Shown here: positions 24,841 to 33,510 of the stretch, piece after piece
How positions within the stretch are numbered: position 1 is the stretch's first letter
Layout: every line of letters starts with the position of its first letter
Assembly: GCF_013337045.2 (NCBI RefSeq)
Contig: NZ_CP118260.1
Location: forward strand, 186,001-250,000
DNA from: Agrobacterium vitis
Lineage (GTDB): Bacteria; Pseudomonadota; Alphaproteobacteria; Rhizobiales; Rhizobiaceae
DNA: 64,000 nucleotides
Direction of reading: 5' to 3'
Notes under the pieces: model-generated
What the model was told of the DNA's origin: nothing
The model's database searches: none
The model's input: only the letters and a program-made list of their open reading frames with translations
Program-made: the position numbers and the translations under genes

Positions 24841-26007
24841 GTGCAGCAAAATTTTGGAGACTTTCAAAATGAGATCTATCTTGCCGGGTTGAGTGGCAAG
24901 ATGCCACTCTTGCCCGTGGATTTCGCCGGTTTGGAGACACAGGCGAGAGAGGCGATGTCGCCCTCCGTCTGGAGTTATGTCTCCGGTGGCTGTGGCGATG
25001 AGTTCACCCAGCGCAACAATGTGGAGGCATTCAACGGTTATGGTATCGTTCCGCGCATGTGCAACGGCGCGGCAAAGCGTGACCTGAGCGTTCCTCTGTT
25101 CGGCAGGACATTGCCAGCTCCGGTCTTTCTGAGCCCGATCGGTGTGATTGGCCTTTGCTCCGCCGACAATCATGGTGATCTGCGTGTGGCCGAAGCGGCC
25201 GCGAAAACCGGCGTGCCGATGATGGCTTCGACGCTATCGCAGGATCCGATGGAAGACGTTGCCAAAGCGCTCGGTGATGCGCCCGGTTACTTCCAACTCT
25301 ATACGCCCCGTGACCGTGATCTTGCCTTGAGCTTCATTTCGCGGGCGGAAAACGCCGGATTTGAAGCCTTGGTCGTGACACTGGATACCTGGGTGACAGG
25401 CTGGCGACCGCGTGACCTGAACTCCGCCAACTTTCCGCAGCTGCGGGGGCTTTGCCTTGCCAATTATGTCAGTGATCCCTATTTTACCAAACGGCTGAAG
25501 AAGCCCGTTGCGGAGGATCCGGCTGCGGCGATCTTCGAGTGGGTGAATATATTCGGCCACATCATGACATGGGAGGATCTGAAATGGATCCGGGAGGCAA
25601 CACGTCTGCCCATCGTCCTGAAGGGAATTTGCCACCCGGATGATGCGCGCCGCGCAGCCGATACCGGCATTGACGCAATCCAATGTTCCAACCATGGCGG
25701 GCGGCAGGCCAATGGCGGGATCGCGGCGATTTCCATGCTGAACGATGTTATTCGGGCAGTCCCGGATATCCCCGTCCTGTTCGATTCGGGGGTCCGAAGC
25801 GGTACCGATGTTGCCAAAGCGCTGGCGATGGGGGCGGCGGCCGTGGGTATTGGCCGTTCCTACGCTTATGCGCTGGCGGCTGGCGGCACCGAAGGCGTCG
25901 TGCACCATTTACGATGCATGCTGGCGGAATCCGATCTTCTCATGGCTGTCAATGGTTATCCTGCGATTGCCGACCTCAGAAATGCAGGGGTCCGTCAGAC
26001 GCGTTAA
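24841..26007 (+). CDS. FMN-dependent alpha-hydroxyacid oxidase / lactate 2-monooxygenase-like
   Basis: FMN-dependent enzyme of about 388 residues in the glycolate oxidase / lactate dehydrogenase / lactate 2-monooxygenase family, oxidising a 2-hydroxyacid to the keto acid. Family motifs are 'WSYVSGGCGDEFTQRNNVEA' near the N-terminus, and the catalytic His285 in 'CSNHGGRQANGG' next to the FMN-binding arginine; 'FDSGVRSGTDVAKALAMGA' binds phosphate. The 'RQANGG' wording is more like lactate 2-monooxygenases than glycolate oxidases. I start at GTG 24841, which has GGGAGGAG 7 bases upstream; the frame is open to 24805. Confidence 0.82.
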   Translation: MQQNFGDFQNEIYLAGLSGKMPLLPVDFAGLETQAREAMSPSVWSYVSGGCGDEFTQRNNVEAFNGYGIVPRMCNGAAKRDLSVPLFGRTLPAPVFLSPIGVIGLCSADNHGDLRVAEAAAKTGVPMMASTLSQDPMEDVAKALGDAPGYFQLYTPRDRDLALSFISRAENAGFEALVVTLDTWVTGWRPRDLNSANFPQLRGLCLANYVSDPYFTKRLKKPVAEDPAAAIFEWVNIFGHIMTWEDLKWIREATRLPIVLKGICHPDDARRAADTGIDAIQCSNHGGRQANGGIAAISMLNDVIRAVPDIPVLFDSGVRSGTDVAKALAMGAAAVGIGRSYAYALAAGGTEGVVHHLRCMLAESDLLMAVNGYPAIADLRNAGVRQTR

Positions 26008-26191
26008 ACCGCTTCGATCCTAAACACGGCGTCCACGTGGCGCTGCCTGTTTTCTTTGTGACAAAGCACGATCTGAGCCGGGTCTTTTGCGGTCATTTTT
26101 TGATCAGCTCAGGCCAAGCCGGAATCAGCATATTTCGAACCGTTTCTTCTATCTGTTACGATCATACCCATAAGAAAAACAGGGGTTCAGA

Positions 26192-27241
26192 ATGCAAGAG
26201 ACCATGCTCGTCACGGGCGGGAGCGGATTCGTTGCCAGCCATCTCATTCTTCAACTTCTTGAAATGGATGCCACTGTGCATACCACGGTCAGAAGCCTGC
26301 GCAATGTGGCCAAGACCAGGCCGTTGACCGATATGCAGGCCCGCTTTCCGGGGAAGTTGAAGCTCTATGAGGCTGATCTTCTGACCCCTGGTTCTTTCGA
26401 TGCCGCAATGGCTGGCTGCTCGATTGTTTTTCACGTCGCATCGCCTTTCAAGCTGCCGGAAAAAATCAAGGACGGACAGCGTGAAATGGTGGAACCTGCC
26501 CTTCAAGGCACCCGCAATGTTCTTGGCAGCGTCAACAGGACTGAAAGTGTCCGGCGCGTGGTGATGACATCGACGATTGGCGCGATTTTTGGCGATTATA
26601 TCGACGTCCGGTCGATGAAGAATAACACGGTTGCCGAGGAATATTTCAATACGTCGAGCAATGTTCAAAACAATCCATACCATTTTTCCAAGGTTCTGGC
26701 GGAAAAGGAAGCCTGGAAAATCCAGAGGGAGCAAAACCGATGGAGCCTGACGACCATCAATCCCGGCATGGTCCTCGGCCCTTCCTTGACGCCCGCCTCC
26801 GAATCCGGCTCGCTCTTTCTGCTGGACGAGATGTTCAAGGGATATTTTTTCTACGGCATGCCGGACCTCAGTCTCGCATGTGTGGATGTTCGCGACGTGG
26901 CGCAGGCGCACATCCGGGCGGCGCTGAACCCTGACGCAAAGGGGCGTTATATTCTCGCGGAAAACCATACCCGGACCTTCCTGGAAATCGCCGGATACGC
27001 ACGCCGGGTTCATCCGAAGCCCTATCTTTTGCCCTCCTGGCAGATCCCCAATCTGGTGGTTCGGTTGATCGGACCGCTGTTTGGCCTGACGCAGGCATAT
27101 ATGACGAACCATCTCGGCATTCGCTTTGCTCTCGATAACAGGCGCAGCCAGTCTGAGTTGGGCATCGCCTACCGGCCATTCGAGCAGACGATGGCGGATC
27201 ACTATCGCGGTTGGGCGCAACAGCGTCGCGCGATGGCGTAA
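26192..27241 (+). CDS. Extended short-chain dehydrogenase, dihydroflavonol-reductase-like
   Basis: NAD(P)-dependent extended SDR of 349 residues, similar in layout to dihydroflavonol 4-reductases and 3-beta-hydroxysteroid dehydrogenases. 'VTGGSGFVASHLILQLL' is the Rossmann nucleotide loop, 'VFHVASPF' a family segment, and Tyr163/Lys167 in 'NPYHFSKVLAEKEAW' the catalytic pair. It would reduce an aldehyde or ketone, or oxidise the matching alcohol. A 184-bp gap separates it from the FMN oxidase, so it may start a second transcript within the cluster. Confidence 0.85.
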   Translation: MQETMLVTGGSGFVASHLILQLLEMDATVHTTVRSLRNVAKTRPLTDMQARFPGKLKLYEADLLTPGSFDAAMAGCSIVFHVASPFKLPEKIKDGQREMVEPALQGTRNVLGSVNRTESVRRVVMTSTIGAIFGDYIDVRSMKNNTVAEEYFNTSSNVQNNPYHFSKVLAEKEAWKIQREQNRWSLTTINPGMVLGPSLTPASESGSLFLLDEMFKGYFFYGMPDLSLACVDVRDVAQAHIRAALNPDAKGRYILAENHTRTFLEIAGYARRVHPKPYLLPSWQIPNLVVRLIGPLFGLTQAYMTNHLGIRFALDNRRSQSELGIAYRPFEQTMADHYRGWAQQRRAMA

Positions 27242-27298
27242 TTTCCCAAGCTGAAGCCGATTTAAGGAATGATGCAGTCATCAGGCAGGAGATTAATC

Positions 27299-28099
27299 AT
27301 GCATTTTTCAGGAAAAATTATTTTGATCGTCGGCGCTTCCTCCGGCATGGGGCGGCTGCTTGCCCTGCGGCTTGCAGGCGAGGGTGCCAAGGTGATCGTT
27401 ACGGCGCGGCGCGAGCCGATGCTCATCGAACTGGCCGAGGATATCCGTAGCGCCGGTGGCGATTGCCTCGCCATCGCGGCTGATGCAACCGATGCGGCGG
27501 CCGCCGCCGATGTGGTGAAAACCGTGATCGATCACTATGGCCGGATCGACATGATCTATCTGAATGCTGGTGGTGCTCCGGCCCTGGATATGCGGCTGAT
27601 GAGCGCCAGTGACGTCAATGCCTGCATGCGTTTGAATTACGATGTCGTGGTCAACTACCTCTTCCCGGTTTTGAAGCAGATGATGAAACAGGGCGGCGGC
27701 TATGTCGCCCATACCAATTCGTTAGCCGGGTTTCTCGGCGTGCCGCTTCAAGGCCCTTATTCAGCAGCCAAGGGAGCGGCGATGCTGCTCATTGACACCT
27801 GCCGCATCGAATTTGCCCGCTATGGCATTAAGTTCACCACCGTTTATCCGGGGTTTGTCGCCACTGAGGCAACAGCTGCTGATGGGATGCCAGCGCCCCT
27901 TGAGATTTCGGCGGACAAGGCCGTTGACCACATCCTGTATGCGCTAAGGAATGAGAAGGCGGATTATCTGTTCCCTTTCACGATGCGCTGGTTAATCCGG
28001 CTGGCCCATATTCTGCCCAAGCCACTAACGCTGTGGATTTTGGGCAAGTCGATGCCAGCGCTACCCGAGATCGGACATACACAACCGATATCGACCTGA
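27299..28099 (+). CDS. Classical short-chain dehydrogenase
   Basis: Classical SDR of 266 residues. 'ILIVGASSGMGRLLALRL' is the glycine-rich cofactor loop, 'YLNAGGAP' the NAG motif, and Tyr154/Lys158 in 'GPYSAAKGAAMLL' the active pair. The C-terminus is hydrophobic ('FTMRWLIRLAHILPKPLTLW'), suggesting membrane association or a lipophilic substrate. The ATG at 27299 has CAGGAG upstream; the frame is open to 27269. It lies 57 bp after the other SDR and 86 bp before the HAD gene. Confidence 0.86.
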   Translation: MHFSGKIILIVGASSGMGRLLALRLAGEGAKVIVTARREPMLIELAEDIRSAGGDCLAIAADATDAAAAADVVKTVIDHYGRIDMIYLNAGGAPALDMRLMSASDVNACMRLNYDVVVNYLFPVLKQMMKQGGGYVAHTNSLAGFLGVPLQGPYSAAKGAAMLLIDTCRIEFARYGIKFTTVYPGFVATEATAADGMPAPLEISADKAVDHILYALRNEKADYLFPFTMRWLIRLAHILPKPLTLWILGKSMPALPEIGHTQPIST

Positions 28100-28185
28100 C
28101 CGGTGGTTTTCGAGAGCCTTACCACGGGACGAATACTGCATCGGCCATCAAGGCCGACACATCAACAATGAGGTAATGCATCCTG

Positions 28186-28848
28186 ATGCAAGACATCGAG
28201 TCCGCGGTTTTCGATCTTGATGAAACATTGCTCAACTGGGATTCAACCGCCGCCTGGATTTTGGAGCGGGTGCGGGGATCTGGCTGGCGCTTTGTGCTGG
28301 CGGCATTGGCATTGCCTTTCGCCGGTCCATTGATTGTGTTTCCGCCGCTGCGGCGTTGGGGAACCTCGGTCTTTCTCTGGATCACCACGTTCGGACTTTC
28401 CGAACATGCCTTGAAGGCCTCTTTCGCCCGTTTTGCCGACAGGGTTAACGCAGGCAAACAGCCAAGGCTAGCCTGGCATGATAAAGGCCTGGCCGAGCTT
28501 CGGCATTATTTGAACCAAGGCAGTCGGGTGGCCGTCGCAACCGGAGCGCCGCTGTGGATAGCTGCGCCGCTTGCAGCGTGCATCGACAGTCGTATTCAGG
28601 TGGTTGGATCGGGATTACACCACGTTCTCGGTGGCTGGGTTCTCAGCGATCATTGTCGCCATGAAAGAAAATGCATAGCGCTTGGCGGTATTGGATTTCA
28701 GGGGAGATGGACTGTGGCCTACACGGACAGCTTAGATGATCTACCGATTTTAATACGGGCGACACGGGCGTTTGCCATTAATAGTTCCTCCAGGAAAAGA
28801 AAGAAATTCGACGCCAACGGATTGAATATTCAGTATTTGAACTGGTGA
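28186..28848 (+). CDS. HAD-IB phosphatase, PgpC-like
   Basis: Haloacid dehalogenase superfamily protein of 220 residues, subclass IB, resembling phosphatidylglycerophosphatase C and phosphoserine-phosphatase-like proteins. The nucleophile and acid/base Asp10/Asp12 are in 'VFDLDETLLNWD'; motif II threonine in 'VAVATGAPLW'; motif III lysine in 'HERKCIAL'; the final aspartates in 'YTDSLDDLPIL'. A hydrophobic helix near residues 35-50 suggests membrane contact. It ends the cluster and may remove the phosphate placed by the kinase, or act on a lipid; both are inference. Confidence 0.82.
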   Translation: MQDIESAVFDLDETLLNWDSTAAWILERVRGSGWRFVLAALALPFAGPLIVFPPLRRWGTSVFLWITTFGLSEHALKASFARFADRVNAGKQPRLAWHDKGLAELRHYLNQGSRVAVATGAPLWIAAPLAACIDSRIQVVGSGLHHVLGGWVLSDHCRHERKCIALGGIGFQGRWTVAYTDSLDDLPILIRATRAFAINSSSRKRKKFDANGLNIQYLNW

Positions 28849-28875
28849 GCCGTTGTGTTGATGACGGAATGAGGG

Positions 28876-28908
28876 ATAGGAGGATTCATTGAAAATGAAT
28901 CCTCCTAT
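28876..28908. repeat. Intergenic palindromic repeat, stem-2-only copy
   Basis: A perfect 15-bp inverted repeat with a 3-base loop: ATAGGAGGATTCATT (28876-28890), GAA, AATGAATCCTCCTAT. Read on the minus strand the core is TCATTTTCAATGA, matching stem 2 of the copies at 6537-6571 and 52659-52693. It lies between two convergent operons and could end transcription from both sides, although no T-run follows. Confidence 0.7.
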
Positions 28909-28958
28909 CAAAACGTCAAGGGGTTCCTGCCACACTCTCGTGCCTGACATCTCTGGCG

Positions 28959-30182
28959 TTAGACGATTAAGCCCTTCATCGGCTGAACACTGTCCGAGCC
29001 TGGAAACACAACACTGGCCAGATGACCGGCACTGGCGCCGAGCAGATCGACCGCCATGCCTTTGATGACGGCGCGGATGTCGGTGGTGGCGGCCAGATCC
29101 CGGCCTTCGAACAGTTGGTTCTGCTTCAGCCCCGGCCAGTCGGTGATGACGCGGCCACCCCGCACGGCACCGCCAGCGAGGAAGGCAGTCGTGCCGGTGC
29201 CGTGATCGGTTCCATCAGTGCCGTTGATCCGTGCCGTGCGACCGAACTCCGTTGCAACGATGATCGCCGTATCCTTCCATGCGGGTCCAAGTTCCTGTTC
29301 GAAGGCGGCAATAGACTTGTCGAGGCCAGCCAGAAGCTTTGCCAGCCGGTCGATTTCCTGTGCGTGGGTATCCCACCCCTCGAAGGCGAGTGCTGCGACA
29401 CGCGGGCCATCCTGTTGAGCCAGCAACCGGGCAGCGCCGCGGGCCATCTGCTCCATGCCGTTCGGATCGCCGGGGCCGCCCTTTGATTTCATGTCGAGGC
29501 CGGATGCGATCTTGCCGGTCTGGATGCCTTCGATCAAAAGTTTCGAGAGCATCGGGTCCGTGCGGCCATAAAGATCCATCAGGCGCGGCGCAAGGTCGCC
29601 GTCGGCGGGTCTGAGCACTGATGGTGCCCAGCCGAGTACGGGTGCCTTGCCGCGAATGACAAGCGGTGCGGTTGCCCCAACGGAAAGCCCCTGCACGCGT
29701 TCTGCCGCACCGGGAGCGATCTTGTCGCCGGCTGGCAGTCCTTCAAGCAGGCGGTTCATCCAGCCGGTTTCGACATGTCCGGGCGTCGGAAAACCGGACT
29801 CAAGCACATCCTGTCCGTCGAAATGCGAGCGCTCACGATAGGCGGTGGCACTGGCATGCACCACGGCGGCATGATTGGCGCGGAACAGGCGTTGGAAATT
29901 CGGCATCGAGGGATGCAATCCGAAAAAGCCATCAAGCGGCAGCACTGGCTTGTCTCCATCGAGCCGCAGCGCAATCGACTGGCGCAGGCCTTCATAATCG
30001 GGATCGCCGATGGGCGGTACGGCGGTCAGCCCATCCAGCGCGCCGCGCAGGATGATGGTGACGAAGCGGGGATCGCGCCCGCCAGCCGCATGGGCAAAGC
30101 GCGGCATGAAGGCCCAGGCAAACAAGGCGCCGGATGTGCCGAGAACGGCGCGGCGGGTGGGGGAGAGGTTTTCGCACAGCAT
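28959..30182 (-). CDS. DUF1501 protein with Tat signal
   Basis: Exported protein of 407 residues matching DUF1501, a sulfatase/alkaline-phosphatase-fold family of unknown role. A twin-arginine signal is visible, 'LSPTRRAVLGTSGALFAWAF' then an AHA cleavage site. Family segments include 'VTIILRGALDGLTAVPPIGD', 'HASATAYRERSHFDGQDVLE' and 'IIVATEFGRTARINGTDGTD' followed by 'HGTGTTAFLAGG'. DUF1501 genes very often pair with DUF1800 genes, as here, 3 bp downstream. The pair is transcribed with the ECF sigma factor locus. Confidence 0.88.
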   Translation of the reverse strand: MLCENLSPTRRAVLGTSGALFAWAFMPRFAHAAGGRDPRFVTIILRGALDGLTAVPPIGDPDYEGLRQSIALRLDGDKPVLPLDGFFGLHPSMPNFQRLFRANHAAVVHASATAYRERSHFDGQDVLESGFPTPGHVETGWMNRLLEGLPAGDKIAPGAAERVQGLSVGATAPLVIRGKAPVLGWAPSVLRPADGDLAPRLMDLYGRTDPMLSKLLIEGIQTGKIASGLDMKSKGGPGDPNGMEQMARGAARLLAQQDGPRVAALAFEGWDTHAQEIDRLAKLLAGLDKSIAAFEQELGPAWKDTAIIVATEFGRTARINGTDGTDHGTGTTAFLAGGAVRGGRVITDWPGLKQNQLFEGRDLAATTDIRAVIKGMAVDLLGASAGHLASVVFPGSDSVQPMKGLIV

Positions 30183-30185
30183 GGT

Positions 30186-31697
30186 TCAGCGCCTCTGAAA
30201 TTCGGGGGAAAGGAAAGCAATCGACAGGCCCTGCGGTCGGGTTTCCGCCCGGGAAATCGCCTGCAAGGTATCGGCGGTGAGAAGCGGCCCCAGCCGGTCA
30301 CCGGCAAAGGCACGGGGGTCGATCTGACCCTGGATCTGATGGGCAAACAGGTTGGCCGCATCGATACGGGTCGCCAGAGATTCCGACGAGGCCCAGGCAT
30401 CGGTGACGTCGGAAAAACCGTTCGGACCGGCGGGGTTCCACAGCGGCTGACCAAGCGCATTCAGCATGGAAATGATCTGCTCCGGCTTCGGCCTGATCCC
30501 GCTGGTGCGCAGCATCGCCGCCACATAATCCTGTGGCATGCGCATTTTCGTCAATGTCGGGTTCCAGGCTTCGTCGGCCTCGACAAGGGCTGTGTAGACA
30601 GCCGAAAGATCGCCCTGCGACTTGGTATAGGCGGCGGCCAGTTTCGTCACCAGGGCCGGTGGCGGCTGGTCGGCGACGAAATAGCGGACAAGTTTCATTG
30701 CGATATGTCTGGCCGTTGCCGGGTGGCGGGCGAGGTCGCGCAAGGCGGTGCGGCCCTGTTCCACATTGCCCTCGGCATAGGTCATGCCCATCACCGTGTG
30801 GTCGCCCGGTTCATGGGCATTGGCGTTGAAGATGAATTTGCCTTGTGGGCCTGGGCGCTTTTCATCGCGGTAGAAGGTCCAGCCGGTAATAATCCGCGCC
30901 AGCGACGTCACATCTGCCTGGCTATAGCCACCATCGACGCCGAGCGTGTGCAGTTCCATGATCTCACGGGCCAGATTTTCATTGAGGCCCCGCTTGCCGT
31001 TCTTGTTGGCGGGCGAGGTCGGGCCGATGGATTGCTGGTTATCGAGGAAAACCAGCATGGCCGGGTGGGTTTCGACCGCCAGCAGCATGTCTTCGAACCT
31101 CCCAAAGACATGGGGACGGATGGCTTCCCGCTCGAACGCGCCAGCCAGAATATGCACTTCGCCACCCTTGCTGATCGCCACCGAAAAATGGTTGGCCCAG
31201 AACATCGCCAGCCGTTCTCCAAAGCCGATCAACGGTTGGTGGATCGTTCCATTGAAACGGGCATCAGCTTCCGCAAGCAGGATCTGCTGCGGAAAATAGG
31301 GACGCTTGGAAACCGGCATATCCGGCTTTTTGTCCATGGACTGGGGTGGCATGGCCCCCGCCTGCATAGCATTGCCTTGCATGCCAGCAGCTTGGGACGT
31401 GCCGCCCGCGCCCTGCATCGCATTCGCGCCAGCCATGGCAGCACCCGCCATGGCACCGGCTGCGGGTTGTTTGTCGCGCTCGGCTTTGACCTGCTTTTGG
31501 TAGTCGTAAAGCGCTACCAGCAGATCGGAACTGGAGCGCAATTGCGCCCCGACTGGTGTTGGCACAGCACGCTCCGTGATCTCTTCCTTTAAGAGATCGC
31601 GGGGGGCATCCTTGATGGCGGTGATCCCGCCATCCGCAGCGCCAAGGCCGAAGCGCCAGAGCGCCAATGCGGCATCGACATCGTTGGAATTGGACAT
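30186..31697 (-). CDS. DUF1800 protein with low-complexity insert
   Basis: Protein of 503 residues matching DUF1800 (unknown function, usually next to DUF1501). It includes 'DALALWRFGLGA'-like N-terminal residues, 'LAMFWANHFSVAISKGG', 'NENLAREIMELHTLGVDGGY' and 'DVTSLARIITGWTFYR'. An Ala/Gly/Met/Gln-rich low-complexity insert lies around residues 80-125 ('GAMAGAAMAGANAMQGAG'). No clear signal peptide is seen. It probably works with the DUF1501 partner, perhaps in the envelope. Confidence 0.86.
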   Translation of the reverse strand: MSNSNDVDAALALWRFGLGAADGGITAIKDAPRDLLKEEITERAVPTPVGAQLRSSSDLLVALYDYQKQVKAERDKQPAAGAMAGAAMAGANAMQGAGGTSQAAGMQGNAMQAGAMPPQSMDKKPDMPVSKRPYFPQQILLAEADARFNGTIHQPLIGFGERLAMFWANHFSVAISKGGEVHILAGAFEREAIRPHVFGRFEDMLLAVETHPAMLVFLDNQQSIGPTSPANKNGKRGLNENLAREIMELHTLGVDGGYSQADVTSLARIITGWTFYRDEKRPGPQGKFIFNANAHEPGDHTVMGMTYAEGNVEQGRTALRDLARHPATARHIAMKLVRYFVADQPPPALVTKLAAAYTKSQGDLSAVYTALVEADEAWNPTLTKMRMPQDYVAAMLRTSGIRPKPEQIISMLNALGQPLWNPAGPNGFSDVTDAWASSESLATRIDAANLFAHQIQGQIDPRAFAGDRLGPLLTADTLQAISRAETRPQGLSIAFLSPEFQRR

Positions 31698-31773
31698 GGC
31701 CGATATGAACTCCGTTTCATCATCGGCCTTTCAACGTCGCTATAGGTTCAAATCCGTCGCTTTTGAAATATGA

Positions 31774-32223
31774 TCATTTCGTGGCAGGCCGTGGTGCCTC
31801 TCGCTGGATCAATCCGTCCGCCAGACGGCGGCGTTCATCGACTGACAGGGTGGCTACGAAATCGATTGCCTTCTGCTCGGTGGCGGCCCGTACCGCATAT
31901 TCAGCCTCGCGGGCGCGTTTCAGGGCATCGGCCAGCGCCTCACCGTCCAGATCCGGCTTGCCCATCAGGGCTGCGGCTTCGACGCGCGCTTGGCGCGCTT
32001 CAAGCCCGGTGGAGCGCACGTCACGGCGCGCATCGTTCAGGGCCTTCTGAAACTCACCGCGCAATTTTGAAGGCAGTTGTTCGCCAGCCAGCGGCAGACG
32101 CGAGGGCGGCACCGCTGCATTGTCATAGAGATAGAAAAAACCGGCCCCGGCAAGGGCGCAGATCAGGAAGGTGTTGAGCACCAGAAGGCCGATGGCCAGC
32201 CGCTTGAAACCGTGTTCCGTCAT
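31774..32223 (-). CDS. Periplasmic metal-sensor-like membrane protein
   Basis: Protein of 149 residues: one N-terminal membrane helix (residues ~9-31, 'LAIGLLVLNTFLICALAGAG') and a periplasmic, helix-rich domain with many Arg/Ala/Glu, like the CnrX/ZraP-type 'heavy-metal sensor' family. Such proteins sense stress or metal in the periplasm and, in sigma-factor systems, control the anti-sigma factor. Its start overlaps the stop of the 147-residue gene by 4 bp, which supports a three-part switch with that gene and the ECF sigma factor. Confidence 0.75.
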   Translation of the reverse strand: MTEHGFKRLAIGLLVLNTFLICALAGAGFFYLYDNAAVPPSRLPLAGEQLPSKLRGEFQKALNDARRDVRSTGLEARQARVEAAALMGKPDLDGEALADALKRAREAEYAVRAATEQKAIDFVATLSVDERRRLADGLIQREAPRPATK

Positions 32224-32663
32224 CGTATCTCCTGGGCAATCTCGCCTTCGGTCATGATATTGCCAAACGCCGTCGCGGTATCGGTCATCGGGATTTGGGT
32301 GGGCGGCGCAACTATTGCAACCGCCAGCGCACCGGTAAGGCCACCCGCAAGGCCGACGCCGAGAAGCCCCGCGCCGACCAGCCAGCGATGCAGCCTACGG
32401 CGCAGTGTGACGCGCTTGTCTGCCGATTGCAGGATGCGGCCTGTCAGGGCAGCGGACGCAGAGGATGGGGCTGACAGGGCGAGAAACGCATCCAGGCGGG
32501 ACGCCTCCTCCAACATGGCGCGACCGGCTTCGGTTGCGGCAAAGATGTCAGCCGCATCGCGCCGGTCTTCGGGCCAGCGTTTGCGGTCGCCGCCATAGGC
32601 TTCAACGAGCACGCGAAACCGCTCTGCATCCATGCCTTGCTTGCTGTCGTCACTCATTCCCAT
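32220..32663 (-). CDS. Putative anti-sigma factor, single-pass membrane protein
   Basis: Protein of 147 residues with a cytoplasmic ~90-residue N-terminal region, one membrane helix near residues 95-117 ('WLVGAGLLGVGLAGGLTGAL') and a short periplasmic tail. It has no strong family motif I can name. Its size, topology, and position immediately after the ECF sigma gene (overlapping by 14 bp) fit an anti-sigma factor. That role is inferred from context only. Confidence 0.62.
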   Translation of the reverse strand: MGMSDDSKQGMDAERFRVLVEAYGGDRKRWPEDRRDAADIFAATEAGRAMLEEASRLDAFLALSAPSSASAALTGRILQSADKRVTLRRRLHRWLVGAGLLGVGLAGGLTGALAVAIVAPPTQIPMTDTATAFGNIMTEGEIAQEIR

Positions 32664-33213
32664 CTCCGTTCAGGCCATCTCCGGTCAGAGTCTTCTGCAA
32701 CGAACGCCGCCCACGCGCCAAAAGGCTTTCCAGTGCATCGACGCTGATCTGCATCACGCTGGCTGCCTCCAGGTTCGACATGTCCTGGTAGTAAACCAGG
32801 ACGATTGCTTCCCGTTGCCGGGGGGCGAGCGCCTGCAAGGCCGCATTGACCCGCTGGCTGTCTGCTTCATGTCCCGTCAGCCCGGCATCGGGCAGAGGCG
32901 CTTCGTCCATCCGGTCCGGGGGGTCGGCCATCAGCACGTCACGCCGCTTGCGCAGCCGGTCGTAGCAAAGGTTGATTGCCACGCGGTGCGCCCAGGTATC
33001 GAAGCGGGCACGGCCCTGCCGCCAGCCTCCGGCATGTTTCCAGATGCGCAGAAAGGTTTCCTGCGCCACATCCTCTGCCTCCGCCGGGTCAGCGAGCATG
33101 CGATTGGCAAGCGCCAGAAAGCGCGGCAGCTTGCGCGCCACCATGGTCCGCATCGCAGCCTGATCGCCCGCCGCAACTTGTCTGACCAACTCTTCATCGG
33201 GATCGTCGGTCAT
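32650..33213 (-). CDS. ECF-type RNA polymerase sigma factor
   Basis: Extracytoplasmic-function sigma factor of about 187 residues. Region 2 ('LANRMLADPAEAEDVAQETF', 'TWAHRVAINLCYDRLRKR') melts the -10 element and region 4 ('ALAPRQREAIVLVYYQDMSN', 'VSVDALESL'-like helix-turn-helix) reads the -35. I start at ATG 33213 (MTDDPDEELVRQV) by family length; ATG 33234 or an upstream start to 33285 are possible. It probably drives its own locus, including the putative anti-sigma, sensor, DUF1800 and DUF1501 genes. Confidence 0.87.
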   Translation of the reverse strand: MTDDPDEELVRQVAAGDQAAMRTMVARKLPRFLALANRMLADPAEAEDVAQETFLRIWKHAGGWRQGRARFDTWAHRVAINLCYDRLRKRRDVLMADPPDRMDEAPLPDAGLTGHEADSQRVNAALQALAPRQREAIVLVYYQDMSNLEAASVMQISVDALESLLARGRRSLQKTLTGDGLNGDGNE

Positions 33214-33510
33214 ATCCTCTTCACCGCAACCCATCCACCGCAACCCGGGCAGCTTCGCGGACACGGCTGCTCTGTTTTGCCTCATTGGAGGTCAAAATGC
33301 GCAAGGACCTGGGAAGCATCAAGGTGAGGCGGATCAAATTTTCTCCCGAAGATGAGATAGGACAGCTCAGTCGATGGATCTTCAACGCGGGAGAAACGCA
33401 ATTCCGTCGCTCATTCAGAGATTTTTTTGGTGAATATCCGGTGCTTGGCCCGGCGTCCAGGGCTGCCGCCCCGGGAATGCAGGCCGGGTTTTCGCCCGGC
33501 CCGCCGATCA

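Noticed and set aside
29775..31592. 605-codon plus-strand ORF
   Set aside because: It runs antisense through the DUF1501 and DUF1800 genes, which have clear family motifs; the composition is typical of a high-GC antisense shadow.
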